Assembly: GCA_023442945.1 (NCBI GenBank)
Contig: JAEZWW010000040.1
Coordinates: forward strand, 1-64,000
Origin: Pseudomonadota bacterium
GTDB taxonomy: Bacteria; Pseudomonadota; Gammaproteobacteria; Burkholderiales; Burkholderiaceae_C
Length of the DNA: 64,000 nt
Direction of reading: 5' to 3'
Shown piece after piece: positions 34,580-43,430 of this stretch. Both the position numbers and the translations under genes were made by a program. The first letter of the stretch is position 1. Each line of letters opens with the position of its first letter. The notes below the pieces were generated by a model. That model saw only the letters and a list, made by a program, of their open reading frames with translations, ran no database searches and had not been told where the DNA came from.

Positions 34580-36559
34580 TCAAATGTCGATTTCCACGGC
34601 ATCGCCGTGCAGTTCCATGAGCTCGCGTCGCGCAGCAGCTTCGCCTTTGCCCATGATCTTGGTCATCTCCGCGGTGGTTTGGGTGAAGTCAAAGCGACCC
34701 AACTGCACCGGCAGCAGGCGACGGGTGTCTGGATTGAGCGTGGTTTCCCACAATTGTTCCGGATTCATTTCACCCAGGCCCTTGAAGCGGCCAACACTCC
34801 ATTTTCCCTCAGGTACGCCATCTTTGCGTAACTTATCGAGAATGGCGGTCAATTCCCCGTCATCCAGCGCGTACATCTTGGCGGCCGGCTTCTTGCCGCG
34901 CGCTGGCGCGTCCACACGGAACAGCGGAGGACGGGCGACAAACACGTGCCCGGCCTCGATCAGCTTGGGGAAGTGGCGGAAGAACAGCGTGAGCAGCAGC
35001 ACCTGGATGTGCGAGCCATCCACGTCCGCGTCCGACAGCACGCAGATCTTGCCGTAGCGCAGGCCGGACAGATCGGGCGTGTCCTGCGGGCCGTGCGGGT
35101 CCACGCCGATGGCCACGGAAATGTCGTGGATCTCGGTGTTCTTGAACAGCAGGTCGCGGTCGACTTCCCAGGTGTTCAGCACCTTGCCGCGCAGGGGCAG
35201 CACGGCTTGCGTTTCCTTGTCGCGGCCCATCTTGGCGCTGCCGCCGGCCGAATCGCCCTCGACCAGGAAGACTTCGTTCAGCGTCAGATCGCGGCTTTCG
35301 CAGTCCGTGAGCTTGCCCGGCAGCACGGCAACGCCGCTGCCCTTGCGCTTTTCGACCTTCTGGCCGGCGCGCTGGCGCGTTTGCGCGGCCTTGATGGCCA
35401 GCTCGGCCAGGCGCTTGCCGTAGTCGACATGCTGGTTCAGCCAGAGTTCGAGCGCCGGGCGCACATAGCCCGACACCAGGCGCAGCGCATCGCGCGAGTT
35501 CAGCCGCTCCTTGATCTGGCCCTGGAACTGCGGGTCCAGCACCTTGGCCGACAGCACGTAGCTGGCGCGGGCGAACACGTCTTCGGGCATCAGCTTGACG
35601 CCCTTGGGCAGCAGCGCGTGCAGCTCGATGAAGCTTTTTACCGCCTGAAACAAGCCATCGCGCAGACCGCTGTCGTGCGTGCCGCCGGCCGTGGTGGGGA
35701 TCAGGTTGACGTAGCTTTCGCGCACCGGTTGACCGTCTTCGGTGAAGGCGACGGCCCATTGCGCGCCCTCGCCTTCGGCAAAGGATTCAGCGTTTTTGTC
35801 GGCGTAACCCTCACCCTCAAAAATCGGGATGACCGCGTCGACCGGCAGGGTTTGCTCCAGGTAGTCGCGCAGACCGCCCTTGTACTGCCAGCTTTGCGTG
35901 TCCTTTTTCTTTTCATCGGCCAGTTGCACGGTCACGCCGGGCATCAGCACGGCTTTGCTGCGCAGCAGGTGCACCAGCTCGCCCATCGGCAGCGCGGGCG
36001 ATTCGAAGTACTTGGCGTCAGGCCACACGCGCACCGTCGTGCCTTGCTTGCGGTCGCCCTCGCCCTGCTTGCGCAAGGCGAGTTTTTCGATCACGTCGCC
36101 ACCCGAAAACACCATGGTCGCCACCTGCCCTTCGCGGTGACTGGTGACTTCCATGCGCTTGGCCAGCGCGTTGGTCACGCTGACGCCCACGCCGTGCAGG
36201 CCGCCCGAGAAGCTGTAGGCGCCGCCCTGGCCCTTGTCGAACTTGCCCCCCGCGTGCAGGCGGGTGAAGACCAGTTCCAGCACCGGCGCTTTCTCTTCGG
36301 GGTGGAGGCCGAAGGGAATGCCGCGGCCGTCGTCTTCCACGCTGACCGAGCCGTCGGCGTGCAGCGTGACCTTGAATTTCTTGCCGAAGCCCGCCAGCGC
36401 CTCGTCGGCGGCGTTGTCGATGACTTCCTGGATGACGTGCAGCGGGTTGTCCGTGCGCGTGTACATGCCCGGGCGCTGCTTGACGGGTTCGAGCCCCTTC
36501 AGGACGCGGATCGAACCCTCGGAATAGCCCGCTTCAGCAGGCGTTGTCGGTTTGGCCAT
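34580..36559 (-). CDS. parE: DNA topoisomerase IV subunit B
   Basis: The GHKL ATPase subunit of topoisomerase IV, 659 residues. It has the ATP-binding EVIDNAADEALAG and DDGRGIPF, GGLHGVGVSVTNAL, and the TOPRIM motifs VEGDSAGGSAK and DADVDGSH. The start at 36559 (MAKPTTPAEAGYSEG) is preferred over an upstream start because the ParE N-terminus matches there. First gene of parE-transglycosylase-parC. Confidence 0.96.
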   Translation of the reverse strand: MAKPTTPAEAGYSEGSIRVLKGLEPVKQRPGMYTRTDNPLHVIQEVIDNAADEALAGFGKKFKVTLHADGSVSVEDDGRGIPFGLHPEEKAPVLELVFTRLHAGGKFDKGQGGAYSFSGGLHGVGVSVTNALAKRMEVTSHREGQVATMVFSGGDVIEKLALRKQGEGDRKQGTTVRVWPDAKYFESPALPMGELVHLLRSKAVLMPGVTVQLADEKKKDTQSWQYKGGLRDYLEQTLPVDAVIPIFEGEGYADKNAESFAEGEGAQWAVAFTEDGQPVRESYVNLIPTTAGGTHDSGLRDGLFQAVKSFIELHALLPKGVKLMPEDVFARASYVLSAKVLDPQFQGQIKERLNSRDALRLVSGYVRPALELWLNQHVDYGKRLAELAIKAAQTRQRAGQKVEKRKGSGVAVLPGKLTDCESRDLTLNEVFLVEGDSAGGSAKMGRDKETQAVLPLRGKVLNTWEVDRDLLFKNTEIHDISVAIGVDPHGPQDTPDLSGLRYGKICVLSDADVDGSHIQVLLLTLFFRHFPKLIEAGHVFVARPPLFRVDAPARGKKPAAKMYALDDGELTAILDKLRKDGVPEGKWSVGRFKGLGEMNPEQLWETTLNPDTRRLLPVQLGRFDFTQTTAEMTKIMGKGEAAARRELMELHGDAVEIDI

Positions 36560-36642
36560 AACCCCCCATTTTAACCCGCGCGCCGACGAAGCGCTGTATG
36601 CAAACCCAGGCTCGCCCTTCACGGGCCTCGCCACGTTTGCAC

Positions 36643-36696
36643 AAGAAAACGCCCTGCCGCGCTACACTGATCTGCGCAGGCAGCTATCAATTTTGC
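36643..36696 (-). repeat. Dispersed ~50-bp repeat, copy 10 (parE / methyltransferase gap)
   Basis: The core 36659-36686 on the minus strand is TAGCTGCCTGCGCAGAT ... TGTAGCGC. It fills most of the 156-bp divergent gap and abuts the methyltransferase leader. Confidence 0.82.
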
Positions 36697-36715
36697 AGTT
36701 TTGAGTGACAAGATC

Positions 36716-37303
36716 ATGTCTTCTTCCACCGCCCACGGCTGCCAGGCGCCATCGCCCTGGGTGCAGCGCTTCGCCGCGCTGATCGCGCCCGGCGCCAGCG
36801 TGCTGGACCTGGCCTGTGGCCACGGTCGCCACCTGCGCTGGCTGGCCGCGCAAGGCTTTCGCCTCACCGGTGTCGACCGCGACGGCGCCGCCATCGCCGC
36901 GCTGGAAGGCCTGGGCGAAGTGCTGCAGGCCGACATCGAATCCGGCAGTTGGCCCCTGCCCGGCCGCCGCTTTGGCGCCGTTGTGGTCACCCACTACCTG
37001 TGGCGCCCGTTGATGCCCACGGTGCTGGACAGCGTCGCCGAAGGCGGCGTGCTGATCTACGAAACCTTTGCCGCCGGCAACGAAACGGTGGGCAAGCCGT
37101 CGCGCCCCGACTTTTTGCTGCAACCCGGCGAGTTGCTGCGCTGGTGCGCCCGCCCGGACTGGCGCGTCGTGGCCTACGAAGACGGCTTTTTACCCGGCCC
37201 AGAGCGCTTTGTGCAGCGCATCGCCGCCGTGCGCCCGGCCGCCGCACCGGCCCCCACGCCCGGTGCACCCACCCAGCCGGTGGAACGTTATCCACTGAGC
37301 TGA
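36716..37303 (+). CDS. Class I SAM-dependent methyltransferase
   Basis: The protein has 195 residues. The SAM-binding motif VLDLACGHGRHLRWLAAQG (about residues 31-49) and motif II VTGVDRDGAA-like segment (LTGVDRDGAAIAAL) are clear. The ATG at 36716 is preferred over a TTG at 36701. The C-terminus is a short Pro/Ala tail. It resembles small TehB/UbiE-like methyltransferases often annotated only as class I enzymes. Substrate unknown. It precedes dapA by 93 bp. Confidence 0.8.
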   Translation: MSSSTAHGCQAPSPWVQRFAALIAPGASVLDLACGHGRHLRWLAAQGFRLTGVDRDGAAIAALEGLGEVLQADIESGSWPLPGRRFGAVVVTHYLWRPLMPTVLDSVAEGGVLIYETFAAGNETVGKPSRPDFLLQPGELLRWCARPDWRVVAYEDGFLPGPERFVQRIAAVRPAAAPAPTPGAPTQPVERYPLS

Positions 37304-37396
37304 TTCTTAAACCTGGCGCACTTGCCCGGCCGCCTTGTTACAGACGGCGTGCCAGCACACTAAAATGCGCGTTTTCCGCCGAATTCCCCGCCATCC

Positions 37397-38281
37397 ATGA
37401 CCCCCATCACTGGCAGCATCGTCGCCCTTGTCACCCCCATGCTGGAAGACGGCAGCGTTGACTACCCGACGCTGCGCAAACTCATCGACTGGCACATCGC
37501 CGAAGGCACCGACTGCATCGGCGTTGTCGGCACCACGGGCGAATCGCCCACGGTGAACGTTGAAGAGCACCAGGAAATCATCCGCGTGTCGGTCGAGCAG
37601 GCCAAGGGCCGCGTGCCGATCATGGCCGGCTGCGGCGCCAACTCCACCGCCGAGGCGATCGAACTCGCCCGCTACGCCAAGAAGGTCGGCGCCGACTGCC
37701 AGCTGCAGGTCGTGCCCTACTACAACAAGCCCACGCAAGAGGGCCAGTACCAGCACTTCAAGGCGATTGCCGAAGCCGTGGGCGATCTGCCCATGGTGCT
37801 GTACAACGTGCCCGGCCGCACCGTGGGCGACATGCTGCACGACACCGTGCTGCGCCTGACGCAGGTGCCGGGCATCGTCGGCATCAAGGAAGCCACCGGC
37901 AACATCGAACGCGCGCAGTGGCTGATCCGCGACGTGCCCAAGGGCTTTGCCGTGTATTCCGGCGACGACCCCACCGCCGTCGCGCTGATGCTGTGCGGCG
38001 GCCAGGGCAACATCAGCGTCACCGCCAACGTGGCGCCACGCCTGATGCACGCGCTGTGCGTGGCCGCCATCGCGGGCGACCGCCAGAAGGCGATGGACAT
38101 CCAGTTCAAGCTGATGCCGGTGCACAAGCAGCTGTTCGTCGAAGCCAACCCGATTCCCGTCAAATGGGCGATGGCGCGCATGGGCCTGTGCGGCCCGACC
38201 ATGCGCCTGCCGATGACGCCCCTGCTCAAGACCAACGAGCCGGTGGTCGAACAAGCGCTGAAGAGCGCCGGATTGCTCTGA
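37397..38281 (+). CDS. dapA: 4-hydroxy-tetrahydrodipicolinate synthase
   Basis: Condenses pyruvate with aspartate semialdehyde in lysine/diaminopimelate synthesis. The protein has 294 residues. The Schiff-base lysine lies in GIKEATGN, the catalytic tyrosine in VVPYYNKPTQEG, and the GTTGESPT motif binds the pyruvate carboxylate. The bamC-type gene follows 67 bp downstream, as in other proteobacteria. Confidence 0.96.
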   Translation: MTPITGSIVALVTPMLEDGSVDYPTLRKLIDWHIAEGTDCIGVVGTTGESPTVNVEEHQEIIRVSVEQAKGRVPIMAGCGANSTAEAIELARYAKKVGADCQLQVVPYYNKPTQEGQYQHFKAIAEAVGDLPMVLYNVPGRTVGDMLHDTVLRLTQVPGIVGIKEATGNIERAQWLIRDVPKGFAVYSGDDPTAVALMLCGGQGNISVTANVAPRLMHALCVAAIAGDRQKAMDIQFKLMPVHKQLFVEANPIPVKWAMARMGLCGPTMRLPMTPLLKTNEPVVEQALKSAGLL

Positions 38282-38329
38282 AATTAATAGCTGGCCGCGC
38301 AGATGGTTGTAGGGCCAAAACCCGATTTT
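38281..38329 (+). repeat. Dispersed ~50-bp repeat, copy 11 (dapA-bamC gap)
   Basis: The core 38288-38315 is TAGCTGGCCGCGCAGAT ... TTGTAGGGC, and the tail CCCGATTTT is intact. TGGCC and GGCCA could pair. It occupies the entire leader of bamC up to its ribosome site. Confidence 0.88.
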
Positions 38330-38348
38330 CCTCCAAAGGAATGCACAC

Positions 38349-39473
38349 GTGAAAGTTGCTGATCGCCGAATCTCCCTGGCCCTCGTGGGCTCCACGGCCG
38401 TGATGGCACTGAGCGCCTGCTCGATGCTCGAGCCGGACAAGATCGACTACAAGACCGCCGGCCGTGGCGTGGCGCTGGAAGTGCCGCCCGATTTGACGCA
38501 GTTGCCCGGCCAGTCGCGCTACAACGCCGCCGGCTCCAACAGCGGCACGGTGACCGCCAGTGGCTACCAAGCCGGCCAGGCGGCCGTGCAAACCACCGGG
38601 ACCCAGGCGGCCGCCAACACCATCGCCGACGTGCAGTTCAAGCGCGACGGCGGCGAGCGCTGGTTGCACGTGTCCCGCACGCCCGACGCGCTGTGGGGCC
38701 CGGTGCGCGACTTCTGGCTGGAAAGCGGCTTTCTGCTGGCGGTCGACCAGGCCAACATGGGCCTGATGGAAACCGACTGGGCCGAAAACCGCGCCAAGAT
38801 CCCGCAGGACTTCATCCGCAACACGGTCGGCAAGGTGTTCGATTCGCTCTATTCCACCGGCGAGCGCGACCGTTTCCGCACCCGCCTGGAGCGCAGCGCC
38901 GATGGCGGCACCGACATCTTCATCACCCACCGCGGCATGGAAGAGGTGTATTCGTCGGCGCGCAAGGACAGCACCATCTGGCAGCCGCGCGCGCGCGACG
39001 CCGAGCTGGAGGCCGAATTCCTGCGCCGCATGATGGTCAAGCTGGGCGTATCCCAGGAAGAATCCAAGGCCATGATCGCCAGCAGCGGCACCGCCGCCAA
39101 GCCGGCGCCGCAGGCCACCGTGGCCGCGATCGGCGGGCAACCGACCGTGCAGGTCAACGAGGACTTCGACCGCGCCTGGCGCCGCGTCGGTCTGGCGCTG
39201 GACCGCACCGGTTTCACCGTCGAAGACCGCGACCGCAGCAAGGGCGTGTACTTCGTGCGCTACGTCGACCCGAAGGTCGAAAAGCAGGAGCCGGGCTTCT
39301 TCGGCAAACTGTTCGGCAGCGCCAGCAAGCAGTTGCCCACCACCAAGTACCAGATCGTCGTGCGCGGCCAGGGCCAAGCCAGCGTCGTCAACGTGATGGA
39401 CGGCAACGGCGCGCCCGCGCCCCAGGCCGACGCCCAGCGCATCATGAAGGTGCTGGCCGACGAGCTGAAGTAA
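38349..39473 (+). CDS. bamC: Outer-membrane assembly lipoprotein BamC (NlpB-like)
   Basis: A lipoprotein of the BAM complex, 374 residues, with a GTG start and the lipobox LSAC (cysteine about 24). The N-terminal unstructured part carries the KIDYKTAGR ... LEVPPDLTQLP motif that binds BamD. Two helix-grip domains follow (about residues 100-220 and 255-374). Position after dapA supports the call. The start GTG is preceded by CAAAGGAATGCACAC, a good ribosome site. Confidence 0.88.
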   Translation: MKVADRRISLALVGSTAVMALSACSMLEPDKIDYKTAGRGVALEVPPDLTQLPGQSRYNAAGSNSGTVTASGYQAGQAAVQTTGTQAAANTIADVQFKRDGGERWLHVSRTPDALWGPVRDFWLESGFLLAVDQANMGLMETDWAENRAKIPQDFIRNTVGKVFDSLYSTGERDRFRTRLERSADGGTDIFITHRGMEEVYSSARKDSTIWQPRARDAELEAEFLRRMMVKLGVSQEESKAMIASSGTAAKPAPQATVAAIGGQPTVQVNEDFDRAWRRVGLALDRTGFTVEDRDRSKGVYFVRYVDPKVEKQEPGFFGKLFGSASKQLPTTKYQIVVRGQGQASVVNVMDGNGAPAPQADAQRIMKVLADELK

Positions 39474-39492
39474 GCCCCGCGCGGCACGCCCC

Positions 39493-40272
39493 GTGCTGCG
39501 TTTTCGCAGTCTGGCCAGCGGCAGCGCTGGCAACGCAACGTTGGTCGAGGCCAGCGACGGCCTGCACCGCACGCTGGCGCTGATCGACTGCGGCCTGGGC
39601 TGGCGCCAACTGGGCGCCGCCCTCGCCCGCTGCGGATTGACGCCTGATGACATCGACGCGGTCTTCATCACGCACGAGCACGGCGACCACGTGGGCTGCG
39701 CGCCCCTGCTGGCGCAGCGCCACCGCGCCGTGCTATGGACCAGCGCCGGCACTGGCCAAGCCCTGCGCGATGCCGGGCACGACCTGCCCATGCAGATCGC
39801 GCGCGATGGTCAGGCGCTGGCGATGGGCGCGCTGCAGATCCAGCCCTTCACCGTGCCGCACGACGCGCGCGAACCCTTGCAGCTGCGCTGCAGCGACGGC
39901 GCACGGGACCTGGGCATTCTGACCGATCTGGGCCATGTCACATCCTACGTGCTGGCGCAGCTGTCGGGCTGCCACGCGCTGATGCTGGAAAGCAACCACG
40001 ACCCGGCCATGCTGGCTGCGTCGCGCTACCCGCCCTTCCTGAAACGCCGCGTGGCCGGCCTGCACGGGCATCTGAGCAACGAACAGGCCGCGTCGGCCCT
40101 GCTGGGCCTGCGCCATGGCGCGCTCAACACTGTGGTCGCTGCCCACTTGAGCGAGCGCAACAACCTGCCTCTCCTGGCCCGCGTGTCGCTGGCCGCAGCG
40201 CTGGGCGGCGCGCCCGACGACGTCCTGGTGGCCGAGCGGCACGGCATGGCCGAAGGCTGGCTGACGGTGTGA
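39493..40272 (+). CDS. MBL-fold metallohydrolase, YycJ/WalJ-like
   Basis: The product is 259 residues with a GTG start 19 bp after bamC. The metal-binding motif is THEHGDHVG (residues about 56-64), and the N-terminal RFRSLASGSAGNATLVE, LTDLGH and ESNHD segments match the YycJ group of phosphodiesterase/exonuclease-like MBL proteins. Probably cotranscribed with dapA-bamC and ended by the terminator at 40466. Confidence 0.87.
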   Translation: MLRFRSLASGSAGNATLVEASDGLHRTLALIDCGLGWRQLGAALARCGLTPDDIDAVFITHEHGDHVGCAPLLAQRHRAVLWTSAGTGQALRDAGHDLPMQIARDGQALAMGALQIQPFTVPHDAREPLQLRCSDGARDLGILTDLGHVTSYVLAQLSGCHALMLESNHDPAMLAASRYPPFLKRRVAGLHGHLSNEQAASALLGLRHGALNTVVAAHLSERNNLPLLARVSLAAALGGAPDDVLVAERHGMAEGWLTV

Positions 40273-40462
40273 ATCCGCGCCGGGCTGGACAGGCCGGCCG
40301 GGGCACGTCCCGACGCCACCTGGCAGCGAACCGCCCTGCTTTCCGAGTCGACGCGACCAGAAAGGCGAAAAGCGCGCACGGGTCGCCTCCCTCACTTTCC
40401 GCTGCGCTGGGAGCGAAGCTTGAAACACGACTGCGCGGGGCACCCCAAGTTTTGCCAACAAA

Positions 40463-40488
40463 AAAGCCACCCGAGGGTGGCTTTTTTT
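40463..40488. terminator. Bidirectional Rho-independent terminator
   Basis: AAAAAGCCACCC-GA-GGGTGGCTTTTTTT is symmetric and lies between the MBL gene (+) and the Ala-rich lipoprotein gene (-), serving both. Confidence 0.92.
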
Positions 40489-40544
40489 CAACCAGACTTA
40501 ACAACGAAGGGTTTACCACCCCCGGTTATTGAAGCCCAAGTCGA

Positions 40545-40922
40545 TCAGTTGCTCGCGGCGCTGGCAGCGGCGGTCGCAGCGTCAGCAGCAGCGCTGGCGG
40601 CGGCGCCCACAGCGGCAGCGGCAGCGGCGCCAGCAGCGTCAGCGGCCGAACCCACAGCAGCACCAGCAGCCGAAGCGGCGTTGCCAGCAGCAGAAGCAGC
40701 ACCATCCACGGCGGCGCCAGCGGCGGAAGCGGCGTTGCCAGCAGCGGTAGCGGCGGAATCGGCGGCGCTGGCAGCAGCGTCAGCAGCGCTGGCGGCGGAA
40801 TCAGCAGCGGCAGCGGCAGCGGGTGCCTCAGGCGCCGGTGCAGGAGCGGCTTCTTCTTTTTTGCCGCAGGCGGCCAGGGAAGCAGCGGCGATCAGAGCGG
40901 CCAGAACGAGCGATTTATTCAT
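40545..40922 (-). CDS. Alanine-rich lipoprotein with repeated AASAA helices
   Basis: The protein has 125 residues: a lipoprotein signal with lipobox LAAC (cysteine 19), a GKKEEAAPAPAPEAP linker, then about 90 residues almost entirely of Ala, Ser, Asp, Gly and Val. Units such as AASAADAA and AASAAGAAV recur about every 11 residues. No proline after residue 35 suggests a long amphipathic helix. It begins at an ATG with no partner gene; it is probably monocistronic. The repeated codons (gcagcg) make it prone to length change. Function unknown; similar Ala-rich lipoproteins occur in related genera. Confidence 0.72.
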   Translation of the reverse strand: MNKSLVLAALIAAASLAACGKKEEAAPAPAPEAPAAAAAADSAASAADAAASAADSAATAAGNAASAAGAAVDGAASAAGNAASAAGAAVGSAADAAGAAAAAAVGAAASAAADAATAAASAASN

Positions 40923-41120
40923 GTCAAAGATCCTCTATGAAAATCAGAATAGTTATCAGAAGAAGGTATCAGAGCGCCGCATAGCAAAATGCCGTCGTCC
41001 CGACCAATTGAAAAGCGAGAAACAAGCCCTTCACTCACCCTCGCTCAACCTGAAATTATAGCGGTCAAATACGCAATCGCTACAAACCCTGATGCAGCCA
41101 CGCCACGAATAAACAAAGTC

Positions 41121-41633
41121 TCACAAACCCAGGGTAGTTGAAGGAAAGCCGACGGTGCTGCGTCGCAGGCATTCATCCAGGGTTTCGCGCAAGGCGGCGC
41201 GGCGTTCTGCGTCAGCGCCCGCCACCCCGGCGCTGCGCAGCAGATCCATGCGCTGCAAGGCCCAGTGCGGCGACCACAGGGCACTCGGCAAATCCTGGGC
41301 ATCGCGCGACGCGCAAGTCCGCCCTTCGATCTTGTGTGACCAGAATCTGCGCCATTCGGTGAACAAGGGGTGCAGGCGAATCACCTTGTCGTAGCGCTGC
41401 GCCACGATGGTGAAACTCTGTGCGTGGCGTACCCAACGCCCGAGCGCGTCGATCACCGGGCGCTCATTCAAGGGCCAGTCTTCAAAGTCGACGTCACAAA
41501 AGAACAGCTCGCGCCAACCCTCGTCGGCGGCTTGCTGCACGGCTTGGCGAATCCGGTCGCGAAAGGCTTCGCGGCCCAGAAAGGCACCCTCGGGCAGCGC
41601 GGGGGCGGATTCGGTTACAGCGTCATTCGACAT
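41121..41633 (-). CDS. Conserved hypothetical cytoplasmic protein
   Basis: The protein has 170 residues, with no signal peptide or membrane segment. It contains Trp- and Arg-rich segments (RELFFCDVDFEDWPLNERPVIDAL, LHPLFTEWRRFWSHKIEGR, SALWSPHWALQRMDLL). The start at 41633 overlaps the 3' end of the hydroxylase gene by 11 bases. I recognise it only as a conserved Burkholderiales protein; the DVDFEDWPL region is suggestive of a phosphoryl or nuclease site but this is a guess. Confidence 0.7.
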   Translation of the reverse strand: MSNDAVTESAPALPEGAFLGREAFRDRIRQAVQQAADEGWRELFFCDVDFEDWPLNERPVIDALGRWVRHAQSFTIVAQRYDKVIRLHPLFTEWRRFWSHKIEGRTCASRDAQDLPSALWSPHWALQRMDLLRSAGVAGADAERRAALRETLDECLRRSTVGFPSTTLGL

Positions 41634-42744
41634 GCAACCACCCCGCTTCGCACCATTGCTGCAACAGCGCCCGCGCCTCGGCACTCAGCCCTTTCACCCC
41701 AGCTGCGTCCAGCTGGCGCGCATCGGCCAACTGGCGCATCGTGCGCGCATCGCGGCCTGATGCGCTGAAACCCTCGCCGTTGATGAAGACGTGCTCGTCG
41801 TCGTAGAGCATGCGCGTGCGGCGGTCCAGCCGCGCGCCGCCTTCCAGGTCACCACCCCGCCCGTGCGCAGGCTCAAACCAGACGTTGGCCTTCGGCTCGG
41901 TCAGCCATTCGCCCATCAACATGGCCAAAAGCCCCGGGTCCTGCAGCGCGCGCGAGAGGGCGTCGCGCGCGAAGTCGCGCATGGCCGCCGGCACCTCACC
42001 CGGTGTGGTCACCGCGGGTTGCGACGGGTCGCGGTAGGCGGCGTCGCCCACCAGCTCGGGCGCTTCCTCGGCCAGGCGGCCCAGCAGCTCTTGCGCGATC
42101 TCGCCGCGCGCCGGTTGGCGAAAGCCGATGGAGTACGTCATGCATTCCCCCACGGCCACCCCGTCGTGCGCCCAACGTGGTGGCAGGTACAGCATGTCGC
42201 CAGGGTCAAGCACGTACTCTTCCTCGGGCTCGAAATTCGCCAATATCTTGAGCGGCAGGTCTTCGACCAGGCTCAGATCCGTCTGCCGCCCAATGCGCCA
42301 GCGCCGCTGGCCTTGTGCCTGCAACAAAAAAACGTCATAGCTGTCGAAGTGCGGCCCCACGCCTCCGCCATCGGTGGCAAAGCTGATCATGATGTCGTCG
42401 AGCCGCGCGTCCGGCACGAAGCGGAACTGCTGCATGAGCGCGTGCACACCATCGTCGTGCAGATCGACGCCCTGCACCAGCAAGGTCCATCCGCGCTCGG
42501 TCAAGGGCGGCAGCACACGGCGTGGCAACGGGCCGCGGCGCAGACGCCAACCGCCCGCCTGGGTGATCAGGCGCGATTCGACCGCCTCCTCACCCGCCAT
42601 GGCGAACAGGCCGGCGCGCGACACCAGCGGCTGAAAGCCCGGCAGGGCCTGGCGCACCAGCAAGGGCTTTTTCTGCCAGTGGCGCTTCATGAACTGGGCC
42701 GGCGTCAGGCCGCCCAGCAAGGTCAAGGCTTGGTTCACATCCAT
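41623..42744 (-). CDS. Ribosomal protein uL16 arginine hydroxylase (JmjC/cupin, YcfD/RoxA-like)
   Basis: A 2-oxoglutarate/Fe(II) oxygenase of 373 residues that hydroxylates an arginine of ribosomal protein L16. The start MDVNQALTLLGGLTPAQFMKRHWQKKPLLVRQA matches the family. The iron ligands are in GPHFDSYDVFLLQ and RWAHDGVAVG. The winged C-terminal domain (about residues 230-373) is present. The start at 42744 excludes an unconserved upstream extension. Divergent from the FKBP gene. Confidence 0.9.
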   Translation of the reverse strand: MDVNQALTLLGGLTPAQFMKRHWQKKPLLVRQALPGFQPLVSRAGLFAMAGEEAVESRLITQAGGWRLRRGPLPRRVLPPLTERGWTLLVQGVDLHDDGVHALMQQFRFVPDARLDDIMISFATDGGGVGPHFDSYDVFLLQAQGQRRWRIGRQTDLSLVEDLPLKILANFEPEEEYVLDPGDMLYLPPRWAHDGVAVGECMTYSIGFRQPARGEIAQELLGRLAEEAPELVGDAAYRDPSQPAVTTPGEVPAAMRDFARDALSRALQDPGLLAMLMGEWLTEPKANVWFEPAHGRGGDLEGGARLDRRTRMLYDDEHVFINGEGFSASGRDARTMRQLADARQLDAAGVKGLSAEARALLQQWCEAGWLHVE

Positions 42745-42801
42745 GGCTGGCAAGCATACGCAAGTCCGACGATGGATGGCTTGCGGTGCGACAATCCGGC
42801 C

Positions 42802-43326
42802 ATGGAAATACATTCACCCTGCGTGGTCGCGCTGACCTGGAAGCTCAAGGACAGCCTGGGCGAAGTGCTCGACGAGTTGGACGAACCGGTGGAGTTTCTC
42901 GTCGGTGGCGACGACCTGCTGCCCGCGATCGAGCGCGCACTGGAAGGGCACGAGCCCGGCGCCGAACTGCACCTGAATCTGGAACCCGAAGACGCCTTCG
43001 GCGATTACGACGAAAACCAGGTCTTCCTGGCACCGCGCAGCGCGCTGCCCGAATCGATCGAAGAAGGCATGCTGCTCGAACCCAGCACCCTGCCCGCCGA
43101 AGTGGTCCAGGGAGCAGCACCCGAAGCTCTGCTCACCGTCACCGAGCTGTACCCCGAGCACGCCGTGCTGGACGGCAACCACCCGCTGGCCGGGATTTCG
43201 CTGCGGCTGGACCTGAAAGTGGTGGCCGTGCGCGAAGCGACCGAGGAAGAGGTCGAACGCGGCTCGGTCGGGACCGGTTTTTTCCGCCTGCAACCGATGG
43301 GCCCAGGCAGCACGCAGGTGCACTGA
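42802..43326 (+). CDS. FKBP-type peptidyl-prolyl isomerase, SlyD-like
   Basis: The protein has 174 residues with the SlyD-type layout: a split FKBP domain (N-terminal VALTWKLKDSLGEVLDELDEPVEFLVGGDDLLPAIERAL) and an insert-in-flap region (about residues 68-130) with LEPEDAFGDYDENQVF. The C-terminal His-rich metal tail of E. coli SlyD is absent. It starts at the ATG at 42802 and ends before a bidirectional terminator. Confidence 0.86.
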   Translation: MEIHSPCVVALTWKLKDSLGEVLDELDEPVEFLVGGDDLLPAIERALEGHEPGAELHLNLEPEDAFGDYDENQVFLAPRSALPESIEEGMLLEPSTLPAEVVQGAAPEALLTVTELYPEHAVLDGNHPLAGISLRLDLKVVAVREATEEEVERGSVGTGFFRLQPMGPGSTQVH

Positions 43327-43360
43327 GCGCAGCACACTGAACGCGGACAGCGCGCTATAA

Positions 43361-43386
43361 AAAACGGCACCCGAAGGTGCCGTTTT
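43361..43386. terminator. Bidirectional Rho-independent terminator
   Basis: AAAACGGCACC-CGAA-GGTGCCGTTTT, between the FKBP gene (+) and the glycine-zipper lipoprotein gene (-). Confidence 0.9.
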
Positions 43387-43430
43387 GCTTGGCGAGCCCA
43401 GCGCCGGCGCGCGGACTGGGCCCCCCGGCT

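Noticed and set aside
34550..34590. Possible decayed repeat at the transglycosylase/parE junction
   Set aside because: CATAGCTTTTCTAG resembles a left edge, but the core is absent. Not counted.
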